From contig SWDG01000001.1 of the NCBI GenBank assembly GCA_005116965.1, positions 1 through 64,000 of the forward strand: a stretch of DNA of 64,000 bases, written 5' to 3'. A program made the position numbers and the translations under genes. The notes under the pieces are model-generated. The model was not told the origin of the DNA and did not search any database. It saw only the letters and a program-made list of their open reading frames with translations. Below are positions 52,425-61,740 of the stretch, in pieces. Numbering within the stretch: the stretch's first letter is position 1; each line of letters opens with the position of its first letter. The DNA comes from Nitrospira sp. Its GTDB lineage: Bacteria > Nitrospirota > Nitrospiria > Nitrospirales > Nitrospiraceae.

Positions 52425-53453
52425 CTAGGTTGCGGCTCTGGCGGGGACAAGGCCGAGTGCTTCGCGCAGGCGAAGGAACGTCGTTTCCAGCGCCATCTGC
52501 ACGTTGAGGTGCCGCGTGGCTTGCTGTTCGGTTCGCTCGATATCATTCAAGAGGGTCAGGAGCGCATCGATGTCTGCTCGCTGGGCGTATCGTCGCAGGT
52601 CTGTGATGTGGTCGAGGTGCAGGATTTGATCATGATCTCCATCGACGATGACAATGACCAGATCGCGGATCCATCGTGTGAGCCATGCGAGGGTTTCTTC
52701 GCCACGGTCCGTCTTCGCCAGGCTTTCCGCTGCCGAGAGGATGGTCGCGCTCGACATCAAGCTTTCCGGCTTCACCAACGCCAGGCATTCTTGTTGTCGC
52801 GCGCGAACGTCTGCCACATTCGCCGTGAGCGCTTCTCCGATACGGCCATCGGCGAAGACCGCCAGGAAACGGGCGTCGGCAGGAGGAAGCTCCCGCTTGA
52901 GGATCAATGCGGCCTCAACTTGGGTGCGGGCGGGCGTCGTGAAACGGAGCGCTTGGCAGCGTGATCGAATGGTGATCGGAAGCGCCTGGAGCCGGCTGGT
53001 GACAAGGATAAAGAGACTCTCACCCGGAGGCTCTTCCAAGGTCTTGAGGAGCGCGTTCGCTGCACCGATCGTCAGTCGATCCGCGTCGTCAATCAGGCAA
53101 ATTTTTCGTTCCCCGATGAGTGGGCGATAGACGAACTGTTGTTCGATCTCCCGCACCTGCTCGATTTTGATTTGCGGCGTGGCGGCTTTCGGATCGGGTT
53201 CGATGATGAAGTAATCCGGGTGCGTCCGAGCAGCTATCTGAAGGCAGGATCGGCACCGGCCACAGCTGTCCTGAGCCTCTGTCTGTGCGAGTTGCTCGCA
53301 GTTGAGGGCCTGAGCCAGTCTCACGGCGGTCATCAACTTTCCGATCCTGGCTTCGCCATAGAACAGATAGGCATGGGCCAAGCGTCCATTGCATACGGTT
53401 GCCTGAAGGAGGGAGATGGGTTGCTCGTGACCTGTGATATCGGCGAAAGGCAT
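52425..53453 (-). CDS. holB: DNA polymerase III subunit delta'
   Basis: 342 residues. It has the AAA+ clamp-loader fold with AYLFYGEARIGKLMTAVRLA, a zinc module SCGRCRSCLQIA, and VREIEQQFVYRPLIGERK and LLKTLEEPPGESLFILVTS. It would form the clamp loader with DnaX and HolA. It is 36 nt upstream of metG and follows tmk. Confidence 0.95.
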   Translation of the reverse strand: MPFADITGHEQPISLLQATVCNGRLAHAYLFYGEARIGKLMTAVRLAQALNCEQLAQTEAQDSCGRCRSCLQIAARTHPDYFIIEPDPKAATPQIKIEQVREIEQQFVYRPLIGERKICLIDDADRLTIGAANALLKTLEEPPGESLFILVTSRLQALPITIRSRCQALRFTTPARTQVEAALILKRELPPADARFLAVFADGRIGEALTANVADVRARQQECLALVKPESLMSSATILSAAESLAKTDRGEETLAWLTRWIRDLVIVIVDGDHDQILHLDHITDLRRYAQRADIDALLTLLNDIERTEQQATRHLNVQMALETTFLRLREALGLVPARAAT

Positions 53454-53456
53454 GGG

Positions 53457-54131
53457 CTATCGGCGTCTCGATGTCCGTCTTCGATAGGTCTTGAGCCAGT
53501 TCAGAACCAGTTCTTCTACGGTCTCGGTCACCGACTCCAGCGGTTGTGCGGAATCGATCACCATGATGCGTCGAGGTTCTTGTCGTGCCAATACGTGAAA
53601 TCCAGCCCGGACTTTCCGGTGGAATCGCTCGGCTTCTCGATCGAGTCGATTTTGGGTGGCAGCGCGACCACGGCGTCGGCTGAGTCCGACAGCGACGGGG
53701 ACGTCGAAGAGCAACGTGAGTTGAGGAGCCAGTTTCCCGGTCGCCCAGTCGTTCATTGTGCGCAATATTCGTAGGTCCAACCCCCGTCCATATCCCTGAT
53801 AGGCCATCGTCGAGTCTGAGAATCGATCACAGACGACCGTCACTCCGCGTGCGAGCGCGGGTTTGATGACGTGATCCACATGCTGGCGTCTGGCCGCGAA
53901 CATAAGGTAGGCTTCCGTTTCAGGGGCGATGGTTTCCCCCGAATGGTCGAGCAGGATACTGCGCAGACGTTCGGCGAGCAGCGTCCCTCCCGGTTCTCGG
54001 GTATGCAGCACGTCCAGGCCTTGCGCGGTCAGCCGCTCGCAGAGTCTTCGAGCTTGTGTCGTTTTCCCGCTTCCTTCACCGCCTTCCAGCGTCATGAAGA
54101 TGCCCGTCGATTTTCTTGCTGTTCTACCCAT
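53457..54131 (-). CDS. tmk: Thymidylate kinase
   Basis: About 224 residues. P-loop LEGGEGSGKTT, then DVLHTREPGGT and DRFSDSTMAYQG, the catalytic motifs of dTMP kinase. The start is uncertain: the first ATG gives a 12-residue N-terminal extension before MTLEGGEG. It is three bases before holB. Confidence 0.95.
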   Translation of the reverse strand: MGRTARKSTGIFMTLEGGEGSGKTTQARRLCERLTAQGLDVLHTREPGGTLLAERLRSILLDHSGETIAPETEAYLMFAARRQHVDHVIKPALARGVTVVCDRFSDSTMAYQGYGRGLDLRILRTMNDWATGKLAPQLTLLFDVPVAVGLSRRRGRAATQNRLDREAERFHRKVRAGFHVLARQEPRRIMVIDSAQPLESVTETVEELVLNWLKTYRRRTSRRR

Positions 54132-54261
54132 TGGCAATTTTCATTCGCAGTCGCAATCGGGGAGCGATCCTATGTCAGGTCGAGGCGAATAGCAAGACCA
54201 GTACCTTTTTTGAATTCACCCGGTCCAAGCACATAACCCATTGAAATTTACAATAAAATGC

Positions 54262-54291
54262 TTGCGGGGTCTGTCAGGAACTCTGTAAGAT
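54262..54291 (+). promoter_or_regulatory. Possible promoter of the DUF502 gene
   Basis: TTGCGG, 18 bases, TAAGAT, about 44 bases before the start codon of the next plus-strand gene, in the divergent region with tmk. Confidence 0.35.
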
Positions 54292-54334
54292 GAATCACGC
54301 AATGCTCTCCCCAATGGCTAGGTGTCGGTGATTC

Positions 54335-55003
54335 ATGCTCAAGGTCGCGCTAAGACGCTATTTTCTCACAGGCCTCCTCCTTGTCACCCCTATTTGGGGC
54401 ACGATTCTCATCCTAAAGACCCTATTCGTTGCGGTAGACGGCATCTTGGGCGAAGCCGTCGCAGAATTGGTACCGGATCACTATATTCCTGGCCTAGGGA
54501 TCATTACGCTGGTCCTGCTCATCTTTTTAGTCGGGTTGTTTGCGGCGAACTTCATCGGGCGTCAGATTGTGGGGCATTGGGAAGATTGGCTCAACCGGCT
54601 GCCCCTCGTCCGGGGGATTTATTCCACGCTGAAGTCCATGATGGATATTCTGTCTTTTTCGGAGCGAGGATCGTATCGTCGGGTGGTCTTGATTCAGTTC
54701 CCAAAGAACGGCCATTATTGTTTTGCGTTTGTGACTGGCATGACGAAAGGCGAGACCACGGCACTGGGCCAGGAGGCGCTCATTCATGTGTACGTGCCTA
54801 CCTCGCCCAATCCGACGTCGGGGTATTTCCTGTTAGTGCCGGAACGGGAAGTGATATCTGTTGATATCAGTATTGAAGAAGCGATGAAACTGATTGTATC
54901 GGGTGGTCTCTATACGCCATCCGGTGCCATGGCTTCGGCCCTGAAGGGAGAGCCGAAGTGGAGTCAGGTCAAACAGCCAGATGCCGGTGTGCCGATCGGA
55001 TAA
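54335..55003 (+). CDS. DUF502 family membrane protein
   Basis: 222 residues with two N-terminal helices (YFLTGLLLVTPIWGTILILK and ITLVLLIFLVGLFAANFIG). LVRGIYSTLKSMMDILSF and GEPKWSQVKQ are typical of DUF502. The function is unknown. It precedes glmU by 50 nt. Confidence 0.88.
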   Translation: MLKVALRRYFLTGLLLVTPIWGTILILKTLFVAVDGILGEAVAELVPDHYIPGLGIITLVLLIFLVGLFAANFIGRQIVGHWEDWLNRLPLVRGIYSTLKSMMDILSFSERGSYRRVVLIQFPKNGHYCFAFVTGMTKGETTALGQEALIHVYVPTSPNPTSGYFLLVPEREVISVDISIEEAMKLIVSGGLYTPSGAMASALKGEPKWSQVKQPDAGVPIG

Positions 55004-55053
55004 ACACGGTGTCCTGATACTCAATTGCGGTCCTCTTATTTTCGGAGTCTTCG

Positions 55054-56652
55054 ATGAAACAATCAGTGGATCAATGCACAACGGTCTCGCGTATTCCTGG
55101 CTTAGGCGTGATTGTGATGGCGGCCGGGTTGGGTAAACGGATGAAGTCCACCCAAGTGAAAGTGCTGCATCATGTCGCGGGTCAGCCGATGGTTCTCTAC
55201 GCGGTTGATGTGGCGCTCCAACTCGCGGGCCATCGTATTGCGGTTGTAGTTGGGCATCAATCCGACAAGGTTCGGCACGTGATTGAAGCAGGTATTGCCG
55301 GCAGGCTGGGATCAAAGTCTGTGAGCATCGTCGAGCAAGCCGAGCAACTCGGGACCGGCCATGCGGTGCTGCAAAGCCGCCCCTCGTTTTGTCTGGGCGA
55401 TGAGGCGCGTCCGACGAATTATCTTATCTTGAATGGTGACACGCCGTTGCTGAAAGAAGAGACGGCGCGCGAACTTTTGCGAGCCCATCAATCCCAGAGC
55501 GCCACTGTGACGATTCTGACGGCGATGCTCGATGATCCCAGCGGCTATGGTCGAGTCATTCGCCGGGAGTCCGGCGAATCTCAGCAGAGTGAAATCGCTT
55601 CGTCCGATGTGCTGAAGATCGTTGAAGATCGTGATGCCACCTCGGTCGAACGAGCTACGAAGGAAATCAACGTAGGGACGTATGTCGTGTCCGGAGATTT
55701 TCTCTTCGAGGCCCTGGATAAGCTGGAGCCACGCAACGCGCAGAATGAATACTATCTGACGGATATTGTTCGGATGGCAGTTGATCAGGAGCGGCGTGTC
55801 GCGGCGGTGACCCTTCAAGATCCAGACGAAGGGCTGGGAGTCAATACGAGGCAACAGCTGGCGGCTGCGGAGCAGGTTGTCCGTCAGCAGATTCGCGAGC
55901 ACTGGCTTGACGCCGGAGTCACGATGCGGGATCCTGGCTCCGTGTGGGTTGACGCCGGAGTCATCATTGGACGAGATACTGTGCTGTATCCACACGTGAG
56001 CCTCGAAGGCAAAACCAGTATCGGTGAAGGGACGACAATCCGTTCCGGGGTCCGTATCACCGATTGTGTGATCGGAAACAATGTAGAGATTCTCGATCAT
56101 TGCGTGCTGCGCCAATCGCAAGTCGACGACGAAGCTCATCTGGGACCGTTCGCGCATTTGAGACCGGGGGCGATCGTGCGGCGCAAGGCGAAGGTCGGCA
56201 ATTTCGTCGAGATGAAAAAGGCCGAGCTCGGCGAAGGGTCCAAAGCAAGTCACCTGACGTATCTCGGCGATGCGAAAATCGGGAAAGGCGTTAATATAGG
56301 AGCCGGAACGATCATAGTAAATTATGACGGGGTGAACAAACATCAGACAGTGATCGAGGATCATGCGTTTGTGGGGAGCGATACACAGCTCATCGCACCA
56401 GTGACGATAGGACGCGGAGCCTTTATCCCTGCTGGAACGACCGTGACTCAGAATGTACCCGCCGATTCACTGGCGATTTCCCGTGTGCCCCAAGTCAATC
56501 GAGTCGGGTGGGCAGCGAAACGTCGGGTGTTGCTGACCGCTGGGATGCCGAGCCACGATTCGACAAAGGCTTCCAGCAGCCCGAGGAAAGAGAAGGACAA
56601 AAAAGCTTCGAATAACTTAAAAAAGGGACGCACAAAGTCATCGAAACGCTGA
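55054..56652 (+). CDS. glmU: Bifunctional UDP-GlcNAc pyrophosphorylase / GlcN-1-P acetyltransferase
   Basis: 532 residues. The N-terminal uridyltransferase has VMAAGLGKRMKSTQVKVLH and the nucleotide loop; the C-terminal left-handed beta helix has repeated hexapeptides (GKGVNIGAGTIIVNYDGVNK). It makes UDP-GlcNAc for peptidoglycan and lipid A. It is longer than usual because of a C-terminal Lys/Ser-rich tail of about 30 residues. Confidence 0.96.
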   Translation: MKQSVDQCTTVSRIPGLGVIVMAAGLGKRMKSTQVKVLHHVAGQPMVLYAVDVALQLAGHRIAVVVGHQSDKVRHVIEAGIAGRLGSKSVSIVEQAEQLGTGHAVLQSRPSFCLGDEARPTNYLILNGDTPLLKEETARELLRAHQSQSATVTILTAMLDDPSGYGRVIRRESGESQQSEIASSDVLKIVEDRDATSVERATKEINVGTYVVSGDFLFEALDKLEPRNAQNEYYLTDIVRMAVDQERRVAAVTLQDPDEGLGVNTRQQLAAAEQVVRQQIREHWLDAGVTMRDPGSVWVDAGVIIGRDTVLYPHVSLEGKTSIGEGTTIRSGVRITDCVIGNNVEILDHCVLRQSQVDDEAHLGPFAHLRPGAIVRRKAKVGNFVEMKKAELGEGSKASHLTYLGDAKIGKGVNIGAGTIIVNYDGVNKHQTVIEDHAFVGSDTQLIAPVTIGRGAFIPAGTTVTQNVPADSLAISRVPQVNRVGWAAKRRVLLTAGMPSHDSTKASSSPRKEKDKKASNNLKKGRTKSSKR

Positions 56653-56709
56653 GTGCGGTCTAAGTGCCGTTATCTACCAGTTAGCCTAGTGAGACCTGGA
56701 GTAACTGTC

Positions 56710-58539
56710 ATGTGTGGAATTGTCGGGTATATCGGTAATCAAGAGGCGGTTCCGATTCTTATCGGGGGATTGGCAAAGTTGGAGTATCGGGGCTACGACT
56801 CCTCTGGAGTCGCCGTCATGGAGGGGGAGAAAATTGTCGTCAGACGGAGTGTGGGCAAGCTGGTCAATCTTCAAAATTCGCTCAAGGCGAAAGAGCTCAA
56901 GGGGACGGTCGGAATCGGTCATACCCGCTGGGCCACTCACGGGAAGCCTTCAGAACAGAACGCCCATCCGCATCGGTCTAAAGGCTGCGTGTTGGTCCAC
57001 AACGGGATTATTGAAAACTACCAGCAACTCAAACAGCAATTGGAAAAGGACGGCTACAAATTTGTATCGGAAACCGATACGGAGGTCGTCGCGCATTTAA
57101 TCGATAAATACCTTCAGAAGGGGAACCTGCTGGCTGATGCCGTACGGTTGGCGACGAAAGATGTGAGTGGCAGTTACGCACTGGCCGTCATGTCAGAGCG
57201 AGAACCCGGGACGCTGATTGCCGCGCGGTCCGGATGCCCGTTAGTGGTTGGGCGGACCAAGCACGCCTCGTACATCGCTTCCGATGTGATGGCGATGCTC
57301 GCGCACACGCGAGACGTAACCTATCTCGAAGAAGGGGATGTGGCGGTCGTCACTCAAGACGACCTGCATCTCACCGACGTCGGTGGCCATGCGGTCTCGC
57401 GCAAATCAACGAGGATTACCTGGGATGCGTCGGCGGCGGAGAAGGGCGGCTATCCGCATTTCATGCTGAAAGAAATTCACGAACAACCTCAGACAATCCT
57501 TGATACGATGCGCGGACGGTACTCCTATGAGACGGGCGAAGCGGATCTGCCGGATATCGGGCTTACACCGAAAGAGTTTGTGGCGGTTGAGCGGATTTGG
57601 ATCGTCGCTTGTGGCACTTCTTGGCATGCAGGCCAGGTTGGGAAGTATTTATTTGAAGAAATGGTTCGTACGCCGGTTCAGGTGGATATCGGGAGCGAGT
57701 TTCGATATCGCGACCCGCTCGTCGGGAAGAACGATCTATTTGTCACAATTTCTCAGTCCGGCGAGACGGCTGATACGCTGGCTGCTGCGCGAGAAGCAAA
57801 AGGAAAAGGGGCGCGTGTTGTCTCCATCGTGAACGTTGTCGGCAGCACCTTGGCGCGCGAGTCGGACGGGGTGCTGTACACGCATTGCGGACCGGAAATC
57901 GGCGTCGCATCGACCAAAGCGTTTACCGCACAGCTCACGGCGCTGTATTTGCTGGCCTTGCATTTTGCCAGAGTTCGTAATGTGATGAAGGTTGCAGACG
58001 GAAAAGCCTGGTTAGATCGGTTGGTGCAGTTGCCGGTATTAGTCGAGCGCGTATTGCAGCGAGAGGCTGAAATCGTGGCGATTGCTAAGCGATATTACAA
58101 GAAGCGTAACTTTTTATTCTTGGGACGCGGGATCAACTATCCGATCGCACTGGAAGGCGCGCTGAAGCTGAAAGAGATTTCTTATATCCATGCCGAAGGC
58201 TATGCGGCGGGCGAGATGAAGCATGGGCCGATTGCGTTGATCGACAAGGATATGCCGGTTGTGGTCTTGGCGCCTCGCGACAAACTGTATGACAAAACGG
58301 TCAGCAATCTGATGGAAGTAAAAGCGCGACACGCACCGGTGATTGCCTTCGTGGCAGAAGGAGAGCGGGAGCTCGGCAAGATTGCGGATGCGGTGTTTAC
58401 CGTTCCTGATACCCACCCGCTGATCTCGCCGATGTTGTTTACCATCCCGCTTCAGCTCCTTGCCTATCATATCGCAGTATTGCGCGGGGCGGACGTCGAT
58501 CAGCCGAGGAATCTCGCCAAGAGTGTGACGGTAGAATAA
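56710..58539 (+). CDS. glmS: Glutamine-fructose-6-phosphate aminotransferase
   Basis: 609 residues from the ATG giving MCGIVGYIGNQEAVPIL with the catalytic Cys after the initiator Met. The glutaminase domain has VGIGHTRWATHG, and the two SIS domains have ACGTSWHAG and ISQSGETADTLAA, then GRGINYPIALEGALKLKEIS and a C-terminal NLAKSVTVE. It makes glucosamine-6-phosphate, the substrate chain for glmU just upstream. Confidence 0.97.
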   Translation: MCGIVGYIGNQEAVPILIGGLAKLEYRGYDSSGVAVMEGEKIVVRRSVGKLVNLQNSLKAKELKGTVGIGHTRWATHGKPSEQNAHPHRSKGCVLVHNGIIENYQQLKQQLEKDGYKFVSETDTEVVAHLIDKYLQKGNLLADAVRLATKDVSGSYALAVMSEREPGTLIAARSGCPLVVGRTKHASYIASDVMAMLAHTRDVTYLEEGDVAVVTQDDLHLTDVGGHAVSRKSTRITWDASAAEKGGYPHFMLKEIHEQPQTILDTMRGRYSYETGEADLPDIGLTPKEFVAVERIWIVACGTSWHAGQVGKYLFEEMVRTPVQVDIGSEFRYRDPLVGKNDLFVTISQSGETADTLAAAREAKGKGARVVSIVNVVGSTLARESDGVLYTHCGPEIGVASTKAFTAQLTALYLLALHFARVRNVMKVADGKAWLDRLVQLPVLVERVLQREAEIVAIAKRYYKKRNFLFLGRGINYPIALEGALKLKEISYIHAEGYAAGEMKHGPIALIDKDMPVVVLAPRDKLYDKTVSNLMEVKARHAPVIAFVAEGERELGKIADAVFTVPDTHPLISPMLFTIPLQLLAYHIAVLRGADVDQPRNLAKSVTVE

Positions 58540-58541
58540 CC

Positions 58542-58663
58542 GGATGTTGAAAATGGCCTCCAGCAGTGTTCTCGGTCGTCCCTCTCCCTGCGAGGTACCC
58601 CAGAGGGTACCCCTCAGTCGCGGGACTTCCTGCGGCCTTGCTGGAAAACCATTTTGAACATCC
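58542..58663. repeat. Palindromic intergenic repeat (copy B)
   Basis: Arms GGATGTTGAAAATGG and CCATTTTGAACATCC pair with one mismatch; inner CCAGCA pairs with TGCTGG, and a nested GGTACCC-CAGA-GGGTACC hairpin sits in the centre. It shares the centre motifs CCAGCAGTGTTCT and CTGCGGCCTTGCTGGA with copy A. It fills the gap between glmS and gatC and could act as a strong hairpin in the transcript. Confidence 0.65.
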
Positions 58664-58687
58664 TTGGGGAAGAAAGAAGAAAAAGAG

Positions 58688-58981
58688 ATGGAGATTACGC
58701 AGCAGGATGTTGAGAAGGTAGCGCAGCTGGCGAGATTGGCGGTGAGCGCTGCTGAAAAAGAGATATTTGCCAGACAGTTGACCCAGATTCTCGGGCATGT
58801 CGATACGTTGAGTCAGTACGACACGGCGGGAATCGAACCGACTACCACGGTCATGGGACACGTGAATGTGTTTCGTGAGGATCTTGTGCGCCCATCACTG
58901 TCTTCAGAGCAGGCGTTGGCGAATGCGCCAGAGCGTGAAGTGGATGGGTTTGTTGTCCCTAAAATTCTAGAGGAGCGTTAA
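58688..58981 (+). CDS. gatC: Glu/Asp-tRNA amidotransferase subunit C
   Basis: 97 residues with EKVAQLARLAVSAAEKEIF and QILGHVDTLSQYDTAGIEPT, the GatC helical fold that stabilises GatA. A longer upstream frame is AG-rich and not protein-like. Together with gatA and gatB further along it makes Gln-tRNA and/or Asn-tRNA from mischarged tRNA. Confidence 0.93.
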   Translation: MEITQQDVEKVAQLARLAVSAAEKEIFARQLTQILGHVDTLSQYDTAGIEPTTTVMGHVNVFREDLVRPSLSSEQALANAPEREVDGFVVPKILEER

Positions 58982-59052
58982 TCGTCAGGTAGCCGACTCG
59001 CACGTTGACCACAACGAAAGCATGCAGCGATTGACGAATAACGGGAAGATAC

Positions 59053-59409
59053 ATGTTTCGACAAATGTTACGTTCGAAAATTCACCGTGCCACAGTGACC
59101 GGTGCCCATCTCGAGTATGAAGGCAGCCTGACAATCGATCAAGACTTGATGGAGGCGGCCGGGATTCTCCCCTATGAGGCGATTGTCTGCTCGAACTTGA
59201 ATAACGGCGAGCGATTCATGACCTATGCGATCAACGGTACGCGAGGAAAAGGGGAGATCATTTTGAATGGGCCCACCGCGCGAAAGGCGGCGGTCGGGGA
59301 TCAGATCATCATCTTTTGTTATGAGTATTACAGCGAAGAAGAGATCAAGAAGCACACCCCCAAGATCGTCCGGGTGAATGAAAAAAATCGAATTGTGGCG
59401 GCGAGCTGA
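59053..59409 (+). CDS. panD: Aspartate 1-decarboxylase
   Basis: 118 residues. The self-cleavage site YEGSLT (Gly24-Ser25) creates the pyruvoyl group; GTRGKGEIILNGPTARKAAV is the family core. It makes beta-alanine for pantothenate. It stands between gatC and gatA, an unusual place for panD. Confidence 0.96.
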   Translation: MFRQMLRSKIHRATVTGAHLEYEGSLTIDQDLMEAAGILPYEAIVCSNLNNGERFMTYAINGTRGKGEIILNGPTARKAAVGDQIIIFCYEYYSEEEIKKHTPKIVRVNEKNRIVAAS

Positions 59410-59484
59410 TACGCCACGGACAGGCTGACCGATGAGGGGTCTTGTCGGTTCGTGCGCAGATCACCAGTCGGGAACGAGAGGTTC

Positions 59485-60951
59485 ATGTCCCTTCATAAAC
59501 TAACCCTCTGTGAGCTTCAGAAACAATTCCAGGCAGGGGAAGTGACGGCTACAGAGATCGTGCGCGCCTACTTCTTGCGCATTGGCCATGTAGAGCCAAA
59601 AGTGAAAGCCTTCGTCACTCAAGCGAAAGAATCAGCCTTCATGGAGGCGGAGGTCTTGGACCGAAAGCTCAAGGGATGGCGGAAGACCCAGCCGCTCACC
59701 GGAATGCCTCTGGCCATCAAAGATAATATCTGTACGGACGGCGTCTCTACGACCTGTAGCTCTCGCATGTTGCAGAATTTTGTCCCACCGTACGATGCGA
59801 CGGTGATCGCCAAGTTGCGTGCGCAAGAGTACATATTGCTGGGCAAGACGAATTTAGACGAATTTGCGATGGGATCATCAACGGAAAATTCCGCGTTCGG
59901 TCCCAGTCGGAATCCGTGGAATCTACATTGTGTGCCGGGCGGATCAAGCGGCGGATCGGCGGCGGCGGTGGCGGCAGAGGAATGTGTGGCGGCGCTAGGC
60001 TCAGATACCGGCGGATCTATCAGGCAGCCGGCAGCCTTCTGTGGCGTGGTTGGGCTGAAGCCGACGTATGGACGGGTGTCGCGGTATGGGTTGGTCGCGT
60101 TTGCCTCCTCGCTGGATCAAATCGGGCCGATCACGAGAGATGTATCCGATTCGGCGTTTCTTCTTCAGGCCATTGCGGGTCATGATCCGATGGATTCCAC
60201 GTCGGTCGACCGCCCTGTTCCAGATTATATGAAAGCGCTGCAAAAATGGGATCTCAAAACTGTGAAGGTCGGTGTGCCGGTTGAGTTTTTTGCTGAAGGA
60301 CTCGATCCGGATGTCGAGCAGTCGGTCAGAGCGGCGATTGGGGAGTTGAAGCAGCTTGGAGCTGAGATCAAGGAAATCCGTTTGCCGAGGACCGACGCAG
60401 CTGTGGCGGTGTACTATGTGATTGCTACGGCGGAAGCCAGCTCGAATCTTGCTCGTTTCGACGGGGTAAAATTTGGTTTTCGTGCCAAGGAGACCAAGGA
60501 TCTTCTCGACCTCTACATGAAAACGAGACAGGAAGGGTTTGGCCCGGAGGTGAAGCGTCGGATCATGCTGGGGACCTATGTGCTCAGTGCCGGGTATTAC
60601 GATGCGTACTATGGGAAAGCTCAAGCCGTACGAACGTTGGTTTGCCAGGATTTCGATGCTGCGTTTAAAGAAGTCGATCTGATTGTGACCCCGGCGACAC
60701 CGACTCCGGCCTTCAAACTCGGTGAAAAAAGCGAAGATCCGCTGCAGATGTACCTCTCTGATATTTTTACGATCTCGGTCAATCTAGCTGGATTGCCGGC
60801 GATTGCTCTGCCCTGCGGCTTCAGTAAAGAGGGACTTCCGATCGGGCTGCAATTGATCGGGCGAGCGTTCGAAGAAGAAACGATACTTCGAGCGGCCCAT
60901 GCGTATGAGCAATCGACGCAATGGCATCTTAAGAAACCGACGATACGGTAA
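59485..60951 (+). CDS. gatA: Glu/Asp-tRNA amidotransferase subunit A
   Basis: 488 residues of amidase-signature fold. The Ser-cisSer-Lys triad is visible: Lys79 in GMPLAIKDN, Ser154 in [11 protein letters not shown] and Ser178 in [12 protein letters not shown]. The ATG giving [12 protein letters not shown] is preferred. It releases ammonia from glutamine for GatB. Confidence 0.97.
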   Translation: MSLHKLTLCELQKQFQAGEVTATEIVRAYFLRIGHVEPKVKAFVTQAKESAFMEAEVLDRKLKGWRKTQPLTGMPLAIKDNICTDGVSTTCSSRMLQNFVPPYDATVIAKLRAQEYILLGKTNLDEFAMGSSTENSAFGPSRNPWNLHCVPGGSSGGSAAAVAAEECVAALGSDTGGSIRQPAAFCGVVGLKPTYGRVSRYGLVAFASSLDQIGPITRDVSDSAFLLQAIAGHDPMDSTSVDRPVPDYMKALQKWDLKTVKVGVPVEFFAEGLDPDVEQSVRAAIGELKQLGAEIKEIRLPRTDAAVAVYYVIATAEASSNLARFDGVKFGFRAKETKDLLDLYMKTRQEGFGPEVKRRIMLGTYVLSAGYYDAYYGKAQAVRTLVCQDFDAAFKEVDLIVTPATPTPAFKLGEKSEDPLQMYLSDIFTISVNLAGLPAIALPCGFSKEGLPIGLQLIGRAFEEETILRAAHAYEQSTQWHLKKPTIR

Positions 60952-61019
60952 GGGTTATAGGAGAATTGGAGAGGAGACGAGAGAACATACGAGATGAATG
61001 ACCGGGAGGGTTAGCAACA

Positions 61020-61427
61020 ATGACGATCGTCGAAATCTCTGCACTTCTTGTGGCCGTGGTATTCGCCGTGCTGGTCGGGTATCTCGTGCCGGTATTAATG
61101 CAGGTTCGCAAAACGGTGGCCGAGTCCGAACAGCTCCTCTCAAAGCTGAACGCCGAGATGCCGGCTCTCGTGGCAGAATTGCGTGCGGTGAGTCAGAACT
61201 TAAACGACGTGACGAATCAGGCACGCGAGGGAGTTGAACATGCGGCTGTCTTGCTACATGCAGTGGGTGAAATCGGCGAATCGGTGCAGCAAGTCCATAA
61301 TGTCGTTCGTGGTTCAAGCGGGACGTTGTTGAGCAATGTGGCGAGCATGGTTGCAGGTTTCAAGGCAGCCACTCACGTCGTGCGGGAACGCATGAAACAT
61401 GAAGGAGGGACACACAATGGCGGATGA
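61020..61427 (+). CDS. DUF948-family protein
   Basis: 135 residues with one N-terminal membrane helix (LLVAVVFAVLVGYLVPVL) then a coiled-coil-like helical region (LNAEMPALVAELRAVSQNLN, VTNQAREGVEHAAVL). It overlaps the next small gene and the two commonly occur as a pair. The function is unknown. Confidence 0.8.
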   Translation: MTIVEISALLVAVVFAVLVGYLVPVLMQVRKTVAESEQLLSKLNAEMPALVAELRAVSQNLNDVTNQAREGVEHAAVLLHAVGEIGESVQQVHNVVRGSSGTLLSNVASMVAGFKAATHVVRERMKHEGGTHNGG

Positions 61428-61740
61428 TCGAGGAACATCAGCGGCGGTCTTTTTGGCGTTTCTGAGCGGGGCAGCGATGGGTGCGGTTGCGGCATTGTTG
61501 TTGGCTCCACAAGCAGGGAGCGAATCGCGTGATCGACTCCGGGGGTATGCCCGTCGTGCGGAACACGATCTTCGAGATCTTGCTGGGCGCGCCGGTGAGG
61601 TGTTTGAAGAAGTCGTTGATCAGGGCAAGGAGTTTGTCGAAACGAAGCAGTCGGTGCTGCGAGAGGCATTCGATGCCGGACGTGAAGCCATGAGGCGCGA
61701 ACGCGGTCGCACCTCCGATGAGGGGCCTGATCGAGGATGA
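61417..61740 (+). CDS. YtxH-domain protein
   Basis: 107 residues from the ATG giving [20 protein letters not shown], behind GGAGGG. One membrane helix is followed by a glycine-ended [19 protein letters not shown] and helical tail, typical of YtxH. Its stop overlaps gatB (ATGA), coupling it to core translation genes. Confidence 0.8.
   Translation: MADDRGTSAAVFLAFLSGAAMGAVAALLLAPQAGSESRDRLRGYARRAEHDLRDLAGRAGEVFEEVVDQGKEFVETKQSVLREAFDAGREAMRRERGRTSDEGPDRG

Noticed and set aside
55312-56364. 350-residue open frame antisense to glmU
   Set aside because: The glmU frame carries all expected motifs across the same region.
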